A DNA stretch of 64,000 nt from Pediococcus pentosaceus (GTDB taxonomy: Bacteria > Bacillota > Bacilli > Lactobacillales > Lactobacillaceae). Position numbers and translations under genes: made by a program. Positions 34,327 to 43,718 of the stretch are shown here, piece by piece; positions within the stretch are counted from its first letter, which is position 1, and every line of letters starts with the position of its first letter. The notes under the pieces are model-generated. The model saw only the letters and a list, made by a program, of their open reading frames with translations, did not search any database and was not told the DNA's origin. The stretch lies in assembly GCF_001437285.1 (NCBI RefSeq), contig NZ_JQBF01000002.1, forward strand, positions 1-64,000, written 5' to 3'.

Positions 34327-34785
34327 ATGAAAAAAGAATTACGTCAGAAAAAAATATTAAATTTAATTTCTAAAAAAAATATTGCAACTCAACTAGAATT
34401 AATTGATGCACTAGCAGAAATTGGTATTAAAACCACGCAAGCAACGTTATCTAGAGATATTAAAGAGTTACATCTAGTTAAAAAAACAGATATTACAGGT
34501 GAGGTCGCTTATCGAGTTTTAAATGCAGAAGAACAAGTTGAATATAATAGTGGACCCGTTCGCGATATTTTTAAGGAAAGTGTAAATGGTATTACACAAG
34601 TACAATTTATTAATATTATCCAAACTGATCCAAATGACGGTAGTCGGGTAGCAGCGGTAATCGATGACGCAGAAATTGATGGAGTTAAGGGAACATTAGC
34701 CGGGTATGATACACTGGTGATATTTAGCGCAGATGCTGAAGCGGCCGAAGCTTTGCATCAGAAGTTAAAATCATTTTTAGAATAA
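34327..34785 (+). CDS. argR: arginine repressor ArgR
   Basis: 152 residues, the usual length. N-terminal winged helix with SRDIKELHLVK as recognition region (TQATLSRDIK), and a C-terminal hexamerisation and arginine-binding domain with the DGSRVAAVIDDAEIDGVKGTLAG pattern holding the Asp pair that binds L-arginine. Represses arginine synthesis and may activate catabolism. No arginine biosynthesis genes are in the window. Follows the Crp-like gene closely. The site before the ATG (GGAGCG) is 9-10 bases upstream. Lactobacilli often have two ArgR paralogues, so a partner elsewhere is possible. Confidence 0.95.
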   Translation: MKKELRQKKILNLISKKNIATQLELIDALAEIGIKTTQATLSRDIKELHLVKKTDITGEVAYRVLNAEEQVEYNSGPVRDIFKESVNGITQVQFINIIQTDPNDGSRVAAVIDDAEIDGVKGTLAGYDTLVIFSADAEAAEALHQKLKSFLE

Positions 34786-34839
34786 AATAGGTTATTAAGA
34801 CGAAGTTAAAAAGGGCAATCAACCTCGGTAGAATAACAT

Positions 34840-34848
34840 TGATATGAT
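34840..34848 (+). promoter_or_regulatory. extended -10 promoter of the class A PBP gene
   Basis: TGATATGAT: TATGAT at 34843-34848 preceded by TG at 34840-34841. No good -35 is seen. Confidence 0.5.
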
Positions 34849-34887
34849 AAACTATTAAAGTATCGTAATCAGCAACGAGGTAAATGT

Positions 34888-37041
34888 ATGAATATGAAAA
34901 AAATAGGGAGTGCGATTAAAGCATTCTTACAAAAGATTGGTGCATTTTTAAAACCCGTGTGGGATAAAATTCACCCGTTCATCCATAAGTACTGGCACAG
35001 ATATCAGCTTACGCGATGGATTATTGTAGTAGTTTTAGCAGTTGTATTTTTCTCAAGTGCGATTTTAACTTATCAAGCGAAGACTGCTAATGTAAAAAAT
35101 TTAAAAGCAGCTTTATCCCAGCCTACTTTAGTTTATGATAAAAATAATGCTAAAGCTGGAAGTTTATATTCTCAAAAAGGAACCTGGACAAATCTAGATA
35201 ATATCTCACCTAACGTTCAAAATGCCGTAATTGCGACGGAAGACCGAAACTTTTATAAGGAATATGGTTTTTCAATTAAGGGAATCGGTAGAGCGTTTGT
35301 GATGTACGGGGTCAATAAATTACTTGGTCGAGATTATATATCTGGTGGGGGAAGTACTTTAACCCAACAATTAGTAAAAAATGCCTTTCTATCACAGCAA
35401 CAGACCTTTACTAGAAAGGCTAAAGAGTTATTTTTATCAATTGAAGTTGAAAATGTTTATTCAAAAAAAGATATCTTAGCAATGTACTTGAATAACGCCT
35501 ATTTTGGAAATGGGGTTTGGGGAGTACAGGATGCTGCTGAGAGGTATTTCGGGGTCAGTGCTTCGGAACTATCGGTTCCCCAAGCGGCAACCTTGGCAGG
35601 GATGCTGACTAATCCGAGTGGCTATAATCCGATCGATCATCCAAAAAATGCCTTTTCACGCCGTAATGTAGTTTTAAGTTTGATGGCGGAAACCGGTAAG
35701 ATATCCAAGGCCGACGCCAAATCCTATGCTCAAACAGCTATCTCAACCAGTGATAATTACAATAGTGAGGACGGTTATAAGTATCCATACTACTTTGATG
35801 CAGTAATCGATGAAGCCATTAGCAAGTATGGATTGACGGAGTCGGATATTATGAATCGCGGGTATAAAATTTATACGTATCTGGATCAGGATAGTCAGCA
35901 AGGTATGCAAGATACTTTTGACAACTCCGCTAATTTTCCGGTTGATGCTACAGATGGTACTAAAGTACAGGCTGCATCTGTTGCAGTAAATGCCAAAAAT
36001 GGTGGTGTAGAAGCGGTAGTTGGTGGTCGTGGTAATCATGTCTTTAGAGGCTATAACCGAGCTACCCAGATTAAACGCCAACCTGGCTCAACCTTAAAAC
36101 CTATTGCAGTTTACGCCCCAGCTTTAGCGAGTGGATATAGTTATAGTTCTATGTTAGAAGATAAACTTCAAACATATGGAACTAATAAATATAAACCTGA
36201 AAATTACAATAACGAATATGCAGGAAAGATTGCGATGTACCAAGCACTTGAACAAAGTAAAAATGCGCCTGCGGTATGGTTATTAAATAAAATTGGTGTA
36301 GATAAGGGTTACGATTACACCAAGAAATTCGGCTTAAACCCAAGCAAAGATGATAAGAACCTAGCGATGGCTCTTGGTGGATTGACGAATGGTGTATCGC
36401 CAATTCAACTAGCTTCTGCTTATACTGCATTTGCTAATAATGGAACGTTGTCGAAGACTGGATTTATTCGCAAAATTGTAGATGCTTCTGGAAATACGAT
36501 CGTAAATAACACCACGGAATCCAAACGAGTTATTTCAAAAAAGGTCGCTAAAGAAATGACCAGTATGATGTTAGGTGTTTATGGTGACAGTTCTGGCACA
36601 GGTTATGGGGCAGAACCTTCTGGTTATACAATTGCTGGTAAAACAGGTAGTACTGAAGCAGATACAGGAACTAGTTCATCAGATGCAACCCGTGACAAAT
36701 GGATGGTAGGATATACAAAGGATGTTGTAGTTGCTACTTGGGAAGGGTTTGATGACACAAACAAGACCCATCATCTGGAAAATATTACGGGAGTCGGCAT
36801 GAATAGTATGTTCAAGAGTGAAATGAGTGCCATTTTACCAAATACGAAAGGTACTTCATTTGACGTTAAATCAGCTTCTACTCTAGCTAATAGTGGAAAC
36901 AATGTTACATCAAACGTTTGGGACAATATTGAAGACGGAACTTCTTCCATCACAGATAGTATTTCTCGAGGAGCTAGTGGGGTCAAAGAGAAAGCGGGAG
37001 AATTCTTCAACGAAGCTAAAAAGTTCATTACCGGGAATTGA
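34888..37041 (+). CDS. pbp2A: class A penicillin-binding protein (PBP2A type)
   Basis: 717 residues, bifunctional peptidoglycan synthase. A cytosolic basic N-terminus, one membrane anchor (about 43-63), then the glycosyltransferase domain with ATEDRNFY and GGSTLTQQLVKN, and the transpeptidase with catalytic Ser401 in STLK, SKN in EQSKNAP, and KTG at 585-587. The C-terminal tail is Ser/Thr/Asn-rich and low-complexity. It polymerises lipid II and cross-links stems that, in this organism, should carry D-Asp or D-Asn bridges made by the 21-26 kb operon. ACGAGG precedes the ATG. Single gene. PBP1A is the alternative name; motifs fit the PbpF/PBP2A group. Confidence 0.92.
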   Translation: MNMKKIGSAIKAFLQKIGAFLKPVWDKIHPFIHKYWHRYQLTRWIIVVVLAVVFFSSAILTYQAKTANVKNLKAALSQPTLVYDKNNAKAGSLYSQKGTWTNLDNISPNVQNAVIATEDRNFYKEYGFSIKGIGRAFVMYGVNKLLGRDYISGGGSTLTQQLVKNAFLSQQQTFTRKAKELFLSIEVENVYSKKDILAMYLNNAYFGNGVWGVQDAAERYFGVSASELSVPQAATLAGMLTNPSGYNPIDHPKNAFSRRNVVLSLMAETGKISKADAKSYAQTAISTSDNYNSEDGYKYPYYFDAVIDEAISKYGLTESDIMNRGYKIYTYLDQDSQQGMQDTFDNSANFPVDATDGTKVQAASVAVNAKNGGVEAVVGGRGNHVFRGYNRATQIKRQPGSTLKPIAVYAPALASGYSYSSMLEDKLQTYGTNKYKPENYNNEYAGKIAMYQALEQSKNAPAVWLLNKIGVDKGYDYTKKFGLNPSKDDKNLAMALGGLTNGVSPIQLASAYTAFANNGTLSKTGFIRKIVDASGNTIVNNTTESKRVISKKVAKEMTSMMLGVYGDSSGTGYGAEPSGYTIAGKTGSTEADTGTSSSDATRDKWMVGYTKDVVVATWEGFDDTNKTHHLENITGVGMNSMFKSEMSAILPNTKGTSFDVKSASTLANSGNNVTSNVWDNIEDGTSSITDSISRGASGVKEKAGEFFNEAKKFITGN

Positions 37042-37067
37042 TTTTTATATTAAAAACAAGGCCTAAA

Positions 37068-37076
37068 TGATATAAT
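37068..37076 (+). promoter_or_regulatory. extended -10 promoter of yheA
   Basis: TGATATAAT: a perfect TATAAT at 37071-37076 with TG at 37068-37069. 29 bp before the start codon. No clear -35. Confidence 0.65.
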
Positions 37077-37105
37077 TAAGATGTTAATTTCAGAGGAGGC
37101 GTACT

Positions 37106-37450
37106 ATGGCTGTAAACATTTATGATACTGCAAACCAAATGGAACAAGAAATTCGCCAAACAAGTGAGTATAAGAGCTTGCAAGAAGCTTTTGCTGAAGT
37201 ACGAAAAGATGAACATGCTAGTGCGTTGTATAGCAAATTTCAGGATGTTCAGAGTAATCTTCAACAAAAACAAATGAACGGTGAAGAACTAACCGAAGAA
37301 GAAATCAAAAATGTTCATGAAATTGCAGATCAAATTGAAAAAGTAGATTTGATTAAGGATTTAATGGATAAAGAACGTAATATGAACCAATTATTTAGCG
37401 ATGTTAGTCAAATCATCGTTAAACCAATCCAAGAATTATACAAAAACTAA
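37106..37450 (+). CDS. yheA: YlbF/YheA family protein (UPF0342)
   Basis: 114 residues, all-alpha. Matches the YheA/YlbF family by its length, the N-terminal NIYDTANQMEQEIRQ helix, and the central heptad-rich segment (SKFQDVQSNLQQKQMNGEELTEEE). The related YlbF and YmcA proteins form a complex that affects RNase Y and competence in Bacillus; the role of YheA itself is unknown. GAGGAGG precedes the ATG. It is monocistronic with its own promoter and terminator and lies just before yhaO, as in Bacillus, where yheA and the yha genes are near each other. Confidence 0.88.
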   Translation: MAVNIYDTANQMEQEIRQTSEYKSLQEAFAEVRKDEHASALYSKFQDVQSNLQQKQMNGEELTEEEIKNVHEIADQIEKVDLIKDLMDKERNMNQLFSDVSQIIVKPIQELYKN

Positions 37451-37493
37451 TTAATTGCACGTGACAATCTTTTTGTTATGACGCTGTGCTATA

Positions 37494-37538
37494 AAAAATT
37501 GGGACTGTAAGACAAAAAATGTCGCAGTCCCATTTTTT
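37494..37538 (+). terminator. terminator of yheA
   Basis: AAAAAATTGGGACTG (37494-37508) pairs with CAGTCCCATTTTTT (37525-37538), one unpaired T, with an inner GACA/TGTC hairpin. Confidence 0.88.
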
Positions 37539-37564
37539 AGTTTCTGGGAAAGTAGAGGAAAAAT

Positions 37565-38788
37565 ATGAAATTTATTCATGCGGCTGATATCCATTTAGGG
37601 AGTCCGTTTCAAGGATTAAAAAATATTCCGGCTAACATCCGTAAACGCGTGGTTAGTTCGACCGGAGTGGCCATGAAAAACTTGGTTCAGGCAGCCATTG
37701 AAAATACAGTGGACTTTGTCTGCATTGCGGGGGATTTATTTGATAATCCGGAACCGGATTTGGAAACTTTAAACCTTGCCATCGATCAACTAGAAATTTT
37801 AAATGCTGCAAATATCCCAGTATTTCTAAGTTATGGGAATCATGATTATCTTAATGCTAAAATACCTGGAGTAATTTTTCCGGATAACGTAAGTATTTTT
37901 GGAGAAAAAGTTGAAACCAAACAAATAACGTTGGTAGATGGATCAACGGTGGATATAACAGGCTTTAGTTATAATAAACGCGCAGAAATTAATGCTCGGA
38001 TTGAGGAATATCCTAGCAAAAATAACCAAGCTGATTTCCAAATTGGAATGTTGCATGGAAGTATGGACGGTCTAAAATCGAGCGAAGCCCACTACGCACC
38101 TTTTACAATTTCACAATTGTTAGCTAAAAACTATGACTATTGGGCATTAGGGCATATTCATAAGCGACAAACTTTAAATGATATGCCGGTCATTGCCTAT
38201 GCGGGAAATACTCAGGGACGTCATATTAATGAACCTGGACCCCGTGGGATAAGTCTAGTTACCATTAACCAACAAAAGCAAACTGACGTCCAATTCTTAA
38301 GAACCGATGTTGTAGAATGGACTAATGTAGCAGTTCAAGCGCAAAAAGGGATGGATTTACAACAAATTATTTCAGCGATCATTCAAGCGGTCGAACCTTT
38401 AGCAGCGCAACAACTTAAATTAGTTAATATTAACCTACAGAATAGTAATGTTTTAACACCAGAAATTTTAGATGAACTTACCAGCGGAATTGTTTTAACT
38501 CAAATTCAAAAACAGTTAGACCAAGAGGTATTTTGGGTTTATCGAATTTCTTTGAAGGTTAATAATAATATTCGGATTTTTTCAGAATTAGACCAAGCAT
38601 ACTGGGAAAAAGCGACCGCCAATGTTTTTAACGAAAAAAAAGTTCAAGAAAAGCTCGGCAGGTTAATGGAACTTGATTTTATAGCAGAAACCTATGGAAA
38701 TGATTTAGAACTTAACCCGTTGAAAGACCAAGTTGAACTAATGTTGAAACAACGGAATGCTCTTGGAGACGAACGCGATGAAAATTAA
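37565..38788 (+). CDS. yhaO: YhaO, Mre11/SbcD-like nuclease
   Basis: 407 residues, calcineurin-like metallophosphoesterase of the SbcD/Mre11 type. Metal-binding motifs in order: DIHLGS (8-13), GDLFDN, GNHDY, LHGSMDG and GHIH, then a C-terminal capping region. Expected to cut DNA ends together with the YhaN ATPase, as SbcD does with SbcC. The SD AGAGGAAAA precedes the ATG. It overlaps yhaN by 11 bp, so the proteins are probably made in fixed ratio. The family is known but its substrate in Firmicutes is poorly defined. Confidence 0.92.
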   Translation: MKFIHAADIHLGSPFQGLKNIPANIRKRVVSSTGVAMKNLVQAAIENTVDFVCIAGDLFDNPEPDLETLNLAIDQLEILNAANIPVFLSYGNHDYLNAKIPGVIFPDNVSIFGEKVETKQITLVDGSTVDITGFSYNKRAEINARIEEYPSKNNQADFQIGMLHGSMDGLKSSEAHYAPFTISQLLAKNYDYWALGHIHKRQTLNDMPVIAYAGNTQGRHINEPGPRGISLVTINQQKQTDVQFLRTDVVEWTNVAVQAQKGMDLQQIISAIIQAVEPLAAQQLKLVNINLQNSNVLTPEILDELTSGIVLTQIQKQLDQEVFWVYRISLKVNNNIRIFSELDQAYWEKATANVFNEKKVQEKLGRLMELDFIAETYGNDLELNPLKDQVELMLKQRNALGDERDEN

Positions 38789-41354
38789 TAAGATTGAGAT
38801 TTATGGATTTGGAAAATGGAATAACGTTATTTTCGATTTGAAACAAGATTTGCAAGTTTTTTATGGTTTGAATGAAGCTGGTAAATCAACGCTAAGACAA
38901 TTTATCTATAGTATTCTATTTGGTTTTGCTGGTGGACGTGGTAATCATAAGTATTTACAATATGTACCTAAAAAAGCACAAGGTGCAGCAGGGTACGGAG
39001 GCAATTTGGTAGTAGAATATCAAGGAAAAACTTACCAAATTGAGCGAATTAAAGGTAAAAATGGTGGGAAAGTAAATGTTAAAAATATGGATGATGGACT
39101 CGAAATGAATCCAGAATTTTTAACAGAGATGCTTGGCCCCATTGACCAAAATGCTTACGAACGGTTGCTGGGATTTAACCAGAGTGATTTGGACGACTTC
39201 AATGATTTAGGCAACCGGGATGATTTACGAAGACATATTCTGCGAATGGGCGCAGTCGGAAGTGATGAGTGGATTAAGCTCGAAAACGACTTAAAAAAGG
39301 AAGCGGATAAGCTTCATACTGCCAGTTCTCGAAAACGAGACCTAGATCTTAAAATCAAGCAATATAAAGAAGCTGTTGATCAGCTTCAAGCTGATAAGGC
39401 CAAACTACCAGATTATCAGGTAACGAAAGACTTAGAAGAAGCCAGTCAACAAAAGTTGCAGCAAGTTCGGTCGGAGATTGCAAAATTAAATACTAAAATT
39501 ACTGAAACCAATAATTTGATTAATACGTGGCCTACATATTCAGAAACATTGGATTTAAAGCAAAAGCTGCAAGATATCCCCGAAGCATACTTGAATTTAG
39601 ATTTGAATCAGTTGGAAGTTTTAGCCAACCAGATACGTGAAAATCAGAATGAACTTCGTAATTTACAAAGTCAGCTAGAGGATTTACCAAATGAGAAAAA
39701 CAATGTAATTGATATAACTAAATTAGACGAACTACAAAGTAAGCTACCAGAAGTAAAATTGAATTATGGTCAGTTAGAGGACTTGAAACATAGATTCAAT
39801 CGATTGAACCAACAACTTGAAGAAATTCAAGCGCAGTATCAAGTTGACCTTGGTAATCTTAAACCCATGCCAGAAGGTCAATTTGTTAAATTAAAGGACT
39901 TATTGTTAAAGCAGAAACGTAAGAATGCGGATATTAATCAACTTAAAACACAAATGTTAGAAACTACGGGAAGTCGTTCAACGCATACGAATTCTAATTC
40001 CAATGTAGTAATTGGCGCAGCCGCGGTACTGGTCGTAATTGATTTTTTAATCCCATTAAACTGGTTATTTAAGTTAATTTTGCTAGCAATAATTATTGGT
40101 GGTGGATATGGTTTAACCCATGCTAAATCAGCTGACAATGTTAAGCCTGATGAAGAGAGTTTAGAAGATGTTTTGAAGCGGGATGAAACCGAAGCTGAAC
40201 AAATTAAAACCGCAATCAAGCAAATTGGTGATAAAACAAGCTTCAACGCATTTCCAGTGGAAGATTGGGTAGCATTACAATCTAACTTGTTGAATTACCA
40301 GCATTTGGTTAATGAAATGAGCGAATTAAAGGGACACTTAACGCAAGTCGAAGAACAGCTTGACACCTTTTGGAAATTCAGTGATGGAATTCTCCCAGTG
40401 GATGAACATCGAAAAGAAACTCTACAAACTTTGTTCGAGCAAGTAAATGGAATGGTTGAGCAAGATCGAAAGCAACAAAGTATCAGCCAACAGCGTCAAT
40501 TACTTAATAAGAGTGTGGCAGAACGGCGCGCTGAGCTAGATAAATTGCAAATTCAATTTAAACAGCTTAATGGACCGGAAATTAATGCTGATTTTGATGA
40601 TTGGCTTAAGCAAGTTAGATCAGCCCAACATTTAAATTTAAGATTAAATACTTTATTAGAATCTAACCAAGTTAAGTTTTTTGACCAACTACAACAATAT
40701 GCAGATTTAACAAAATTGCAGCAACTTCAAAACGAACAGGAACAAAAGCTAGCCGAGTTTAAACAAGCTGAGCAAGATATTTTAGACCAACGTGCTAATC
40801 AACTAGGTGAACTTACGGGCCTTAAGAGTAGGGTAGACATCCTAGCTGAACAACAGTTACTATCAGAACAAGAAACTGAAATTAAAGATTTGGTTTCAGA
40901 ATGGTTAACTTTACAGCTAGGTGCTGAATGGGTCGATCAAACACTAGGGGTGGCAACTAAGGGACGTTTACCGGTGATCCTTGATAAGGCAAATGAGTAC
41001 TTTAGACAGATAACTAATCAACGCTACCAAAAAATCGAATTTGATAAAGATGATATGATTAATGTAACGGATGAAGCTGGAAACGTATTTGAAATTGGTG
41101 AGCTGTCGAAAGGTACAATGGAACAACTTTATATTTCAATTCGGTTTGCCTTTATGCAAGCTTTTGCGGATACGGTAAGATTACCAATTATCATTGACGA
41201 TGCTTTTGTAGCGTTCGATGATGTTCGTTTACGACAAGCCTTTAGTTTATTAAAAAAAATTGCAGAACAAACTCAAGTTATTTATTTTTCTGCCAAGAAA
41301 GAAGTTTACGACTTAATTGATGACCAAAAAATTATTAATTTAAATGAAAAATAA
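38778..41354 (+). CDS. yhaN: YhaN, SbcC/Rad50-like ATPase with a membrane hairpin
   Basis: 858 residues. N-terminal half-ATPase with Walker A GLNEAGKST (about 32-40), two long coiled-coil regions, and a C-terminal half-ATPase with ELSKGTMEQLYIS signature and Walker B LPIIIDDAFVAFD. At the apex of the coiled coil (about 411-450), where Rad50 has its zinc hook, there are two adjacent hydrophobic segments divided by NWLF, which probably insert into the membrane; no CxxC hook is seen. The ATG at 38778 (MKINKIEIYGFG) is set by GGAGA; an upstream in-frame start lies inside yhaO without a site. Works with YhaO; yhaM follows after 14 bp. Confidence 0.9.
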   Translation: MKINKIEIYGFGKWNNVIFDLKQDLQVFYGLNEAGKSTLRQFIYSILFGFAGGRGNHKYLQYVPKKAQGAAGYGGNLVVEYQGKTYQIERIKGKNGGKVNVKNMDDGLEMNPEFLTEMLGPIDQNAYERLLGFNQSDLDDFNDLGNRDDLRRHILRMGAVGSDEWIKLENDLKKEADKLHTASSRKRDLDLKIKQYKEAVDQLQADKAKLPDYQVTKDLEEASQQKLQQVRSEIAKLNTKITETNNLINTWPTYSETLDLKQKLQDIPEAYLNLDLNQLEVLANQIRENQNELRNLQSQLEDLPNEKNNVIDITKLDELQSKLPEVKLNYGQLEDLKHRFNRLNQQLEEIQAQYQVDLGNLKPMPEGQFVKLKDLLLKQKRKNADINQLKTQMLETTGSRSTHTNSNSNVVIGAAAVLVVIDFLIPLNWLFKLILLAIIIGGGYGLTHAKSADNVKPDEESLEDVLKRDETEAEQIKTAIKQIGDKTSFNAFPVEDWVALQSNLLNYQHLVNEMSELKGHLTQVEEQLDTFWKFSDGILPVDEHRKETLQTLFEQVNGMVEQDRKQQSISQQRQLLNKSVAERRAELDKLQIQFKQLNGPEINADFDDWLKQVRSAQHLNLRLNTLLESNQVKFFDQLQQYADLTKLQQLQNEQEQKLAEFKQAEQDILDQRANQLGELTGLKSRVDILAEQQLLSEQETEIKDLVSEWLTLQLGAEWVDQTLGVATKGRLPVILDKANEYFRQITNQRYQKIEFDKDDMINVTDEAGNVFEIGELSKGTMEQLYISIRFAFMQAFADTVRLPIIIDDAFVAFDDVRLRQAFSLLKKIAEQTQVIYFSAKKEVYDLIDDQKIINLNEK

Positions 41355-41368
41355 AAGGGGGAGATATT

Positions 41369-42316
41369 TTGACGAAAAAAATAACCGAATTTCAAAATGA
41401 TGAAGAAATGGAATTATTTGTCTTAATCAAATCTGCGGAAAAGCGGGTGACCAAAGCTGGAAAAGATTTTATTTCGATGAAGTTTCAAGATCGATCTGGA
41501 GACATTCACGGAAACTACTGGGATGCTAAGGAAGAAGATTTTAAAAATTTCCAACCTGGGCGAGTAGTTCTTCTAAGAGGAAAAAGAGAAACTTATAAGA
41601 ATGCTCCACAAGTAAAGATTATGGCGATGCGTTTAGCTACCGATGAGGAACCAAACAATCCTACTGCTTATACTGAAAAAGGACCGGTTTCAGCTGAAAA
41701 ATTGCGAGAAGAATTTACACAATTGATGTTTGAAATCAACAATCCAGATTGGAATCGAGTGGTTAGATATTTATTGAAGAAGTATGACCGCGAATTTTTC
41801 AGTTTTCCAGCAGCTAAAACTAACCATCATGCTTTTGAGGGTGGTTTGGCTTTCCACACACTTTCAATTGTTAATTTAGCTAAGTCGGTTGCTGTTCAAT
41901 ATGAACAAGTAGATCAATCTTTATTAATTGCGGGAGCCATCCTACATGATCTAGGTAAAACGATTGAATTATCAGGGCCCATTGCAACTCAGTATACGGT
42001 TGAAGGCAATTTGTTAGGGCACATTGTCATTGTCGACGAGGAGATTGTGGAAGCAGCTAAGGATTTAAAAATTGATCCGAGCTCTGAATCAATGGTGGTA
42101 TTAAGACATATGATTGTTGCTCATCATGGTTTGAAAGAATATGGTTCACCAGTTGAACCGCACATGCTGGAAGCAGTTATTTTACACGCATTGGACGAAC
42201 TTGATGCTGAAATTCAAATGGTATCTGGAGCTTTGAAAAATACACAACCTGGAGCTTTCAGTGAACGAATTTTTGGTATGGATGGACGTAATTTTTATAA
42301 ACCAGAAAGCAAATAA
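41369..42316 (+). CDS. yhaM: 3'-5' exoribonuclease YhaM
   Basis: 315 residues. N-terminal OB fold (about 10-95, with DRSGDIHGNYWDA) and HD-type phosphohydrolase domain with HHAFEGGLAFHT and ILHDLGK, the HD metal ligands. YhaM of Bacillus trims RNA 3' ends, and also DNA, in a Mn-dependent way. Start codon is TTG at 41369, with AGGGGGAG seven bases upstream and no in-frame ATG in a suitable place. Third gene of the yhaO-yhaN-yhaM operon, as in Bacillus, with a perfect bidirectional terminator right after it. Confidence 0.94.
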   Translation: MTKKITEFQNDEEMELFVLIKSAEKRVTKAGKDFISMKFQDRSGDIHGNYWDAKEEDFKNFQPGRVVLLRGKRETYKNAPQVKIMAMRLATDEEPNNPTAYTEKGPVSAEKLREEFTQLMFEINNPDWNRVVRYLLKKYDREFFSFPAAKTNHHAFEGGLAFHTLSIVNLAKSVAVQYEQVDQSLLIAGAILHDLGKTIELSGPIATQYTVEGNLLGHIVIVDEEIVEAAKDLKIDPSSESMVVLRHMIVAHHGLKEYGSPVEPHMLEAVILHALDELDAEIQMVSGALKNTQPGAFSERIFGMDGRNFYKPESK

Positions 42317-42348
42317 AAAAGATGAACGAGAAATCGTTCATCTTTTTT
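42315..42348. terminator. bidirectional terminator between yhaM and prsA
   Basis: A perfect 15-bp stem, AAAAAAGATGAACGA with TCGTTCATCTTTTTT, and a GAAA tetraloop, between convergent genes. The yhaM stop TAA lies at its foot. Confidence 0.95.
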
Positions 42349-42356
42349 ATTTAGCA

Positions 42357-43244
42357 TTATTTAGTACTTGAGCTAGCAGAGCTACCAAGGTAATCGTCAA
42401 GAACATTCTTAAGGTCTTTGTCCTTAATAGTTACGTTACCCTTCTTAAGAACTTTAGTGATTACACTACGTAAGGTTGTGCTATCGCTCATATCTGCATT
42501 CCAGATACGTTCTTTAAGTTCTTTAGTATGGTCAGACATCTTACCCTTAGATGGTTTGTTAATCATCTTAATCACTTGGTAACCATATTCAGTTTTAACT
42601 GGTGTAGTTGTATATTTACCTTCATCAAGCTTGAATGCAGCTTTTTTGAAAGAAGAGTCCAGTGTTGAGTTTGTGTCATCAAAGGCAGCAATTTTACCAC
42701 CCTTATTCTTAGTTGAAGAATCAGTTGAATATTGCTTAGCAAGTTTAGTGAAATCTCCACCATCGTTAAGCTTCTTGATAACATCTTCAGCAGTTGATTT
42801 TTTAGAAACTAAAATCTGAGCCACTGTAACCTTTGGTTCATAAGATTTCCATTCTTTCTTAAGGTCTGCATTTGAAATCTTATCGTTAGCTTTAACGGCT
42901 TCTTTCAATAGCAGGTTAGAACGAATCTGAGTCTTCAAAGAAGAAGTTGTCATACCATTAGATGAAAGGATGCTCTTAAATGATGATCCATATTGATCCT
43001 TGTATGAGTTGTATTGCTTAGTAACCGTCTTTTTAGAAACTTTATCACCATATTGTTTTTCTAAAACTTTGTTGACGATCATTTCTTGAAGAACTTGCTT
43101 ACCACTAGTAGTGTTCTTCAAGCTGCTGTAGTATTCGTCTTGAGTGATTTTACCACCCGATGTTGTAGCAACCGTCTTATTTCCACATGCTGCTAAGGTA
43201 AATGCCATTGCAATACTGGCAAAACCAATTAAAACTTTTTTCAT
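42357..43244 (-). CDS. prsA: PrsA foldase lipoprotein
   Basis: 295 residues. Lipoprotein signal peptide with lipobox LAAC (lipidated Cys20), an N-terminal chaperone region, a parvulin-type PpiC domain in the middle ([11 protein letters not shown] ... [19 protein letters not shown] ... YGYQVIKM), and a Ser-rich end. It helps exported proteins, including PBPs, to fold at the outer membrane face. Lys/Ser/Thr-rich composition is normal for the family. The start has only a weak upstream site (TAGGA about 12 bases away). It lies next to the YhaH-like, hit and ecsAB genes, as in Bacillus. Confidence 0.94.
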   Translation of the reverse strand: MKKVLIGFASIAMAFTLAACGNKTVATTSGGKITQDEYYSSLKNTTSGKQVLQEMIVNKVLEKQYGDKVSKKTVTKQYNSYKDQYGSSFKSILSSNGMTTSSLKTQIRSNLLLKEAVKANDKISNADLKKEWKSYEPKVTVAQILVSKKSTAEDVIKKLNDGGDFTKLAKQYSTDSSTKNKGGKIAAFDDTNSTLDSSFKKAAFKLDEGKYTTTPVKTEYGYQVIKMINKPSKGKMSDHTKELKERIWNADMSDSTTLRSVITKVLKKGNVTIKDKDLKNVLDDYLGSSASSSTK

Positions 43245-43350
43245 TACAATCTACACATCCTAACAATTTAATTTGTTAAATACAAAACCTATCATACCAT
43301 ACCTAAATGGATGATAATAAAACAACTTTAATCTTTAGAAAAAGTTTTAA

Positions 43351-43716
43351 TCATTTTCTTTTTTTATCCAAGATTTGGTCTTGTAAATGATCAATTTCGC
43401 TATTTATGTGTTTTTTTAGTTCATTAATTTTTTCAATGCGAGGGTCGAGTTTATATTCAAAGCGATCCACCGATTTAGTAATTTGGTTGACCGTTCGCTC
43501 AGCTTTTTTTAATTCAACTTGGAGTTGAGCCGAGTTAGCCTTTAAACTTTGAAGTGAGTCAACAAATTCACTTAAATTGGTAAAGTATTCCTTCATCGAT
43601 ATTTTAAAATCACGGATGAAATGGGGATGGTTAAGAAGATATTCGACACCTTTAAAACCAGCCCAAGTTCCGATGGACCACTTTAACCATGAATGCTTCT
43701 TAGTTTTTTTTGCCAT
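43351..43716 (-). CDS. YhaH/YtxH-like coiled-coil protein
   Basis: 121 residues. Basic N-terminus (MAKKTKKHSWLKW), a moderately hydrophobic segment (about 11-28), then a long amphipathic region (about 45-118) with heptads typical of a coiled coil (LQSLKANSAQLQVELKKAE). The position between hit and prsA is that of Bacillus yhaH, a YtxH-family general stress gene, but sequence similarity is only in layout. Probably membrane-associated. It starts 2 bp after the hit stop, using TTAGGTGAT within the end of hit, so the two genes are coupled. Confidence 0.65.
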   Translation of the reverse strand: MAKKTKKHSWLKWSIGTWAGFKGVEYLLNHPHFIRDFKISMKEYFTNLSEFVDSLQSLKANSAQLQVELKKAERTVNQITKSVDRFEYKLDPRIEKINELKKHINSEIDHLQDQILDKKRK

Positions 43717-43718
43717 AA

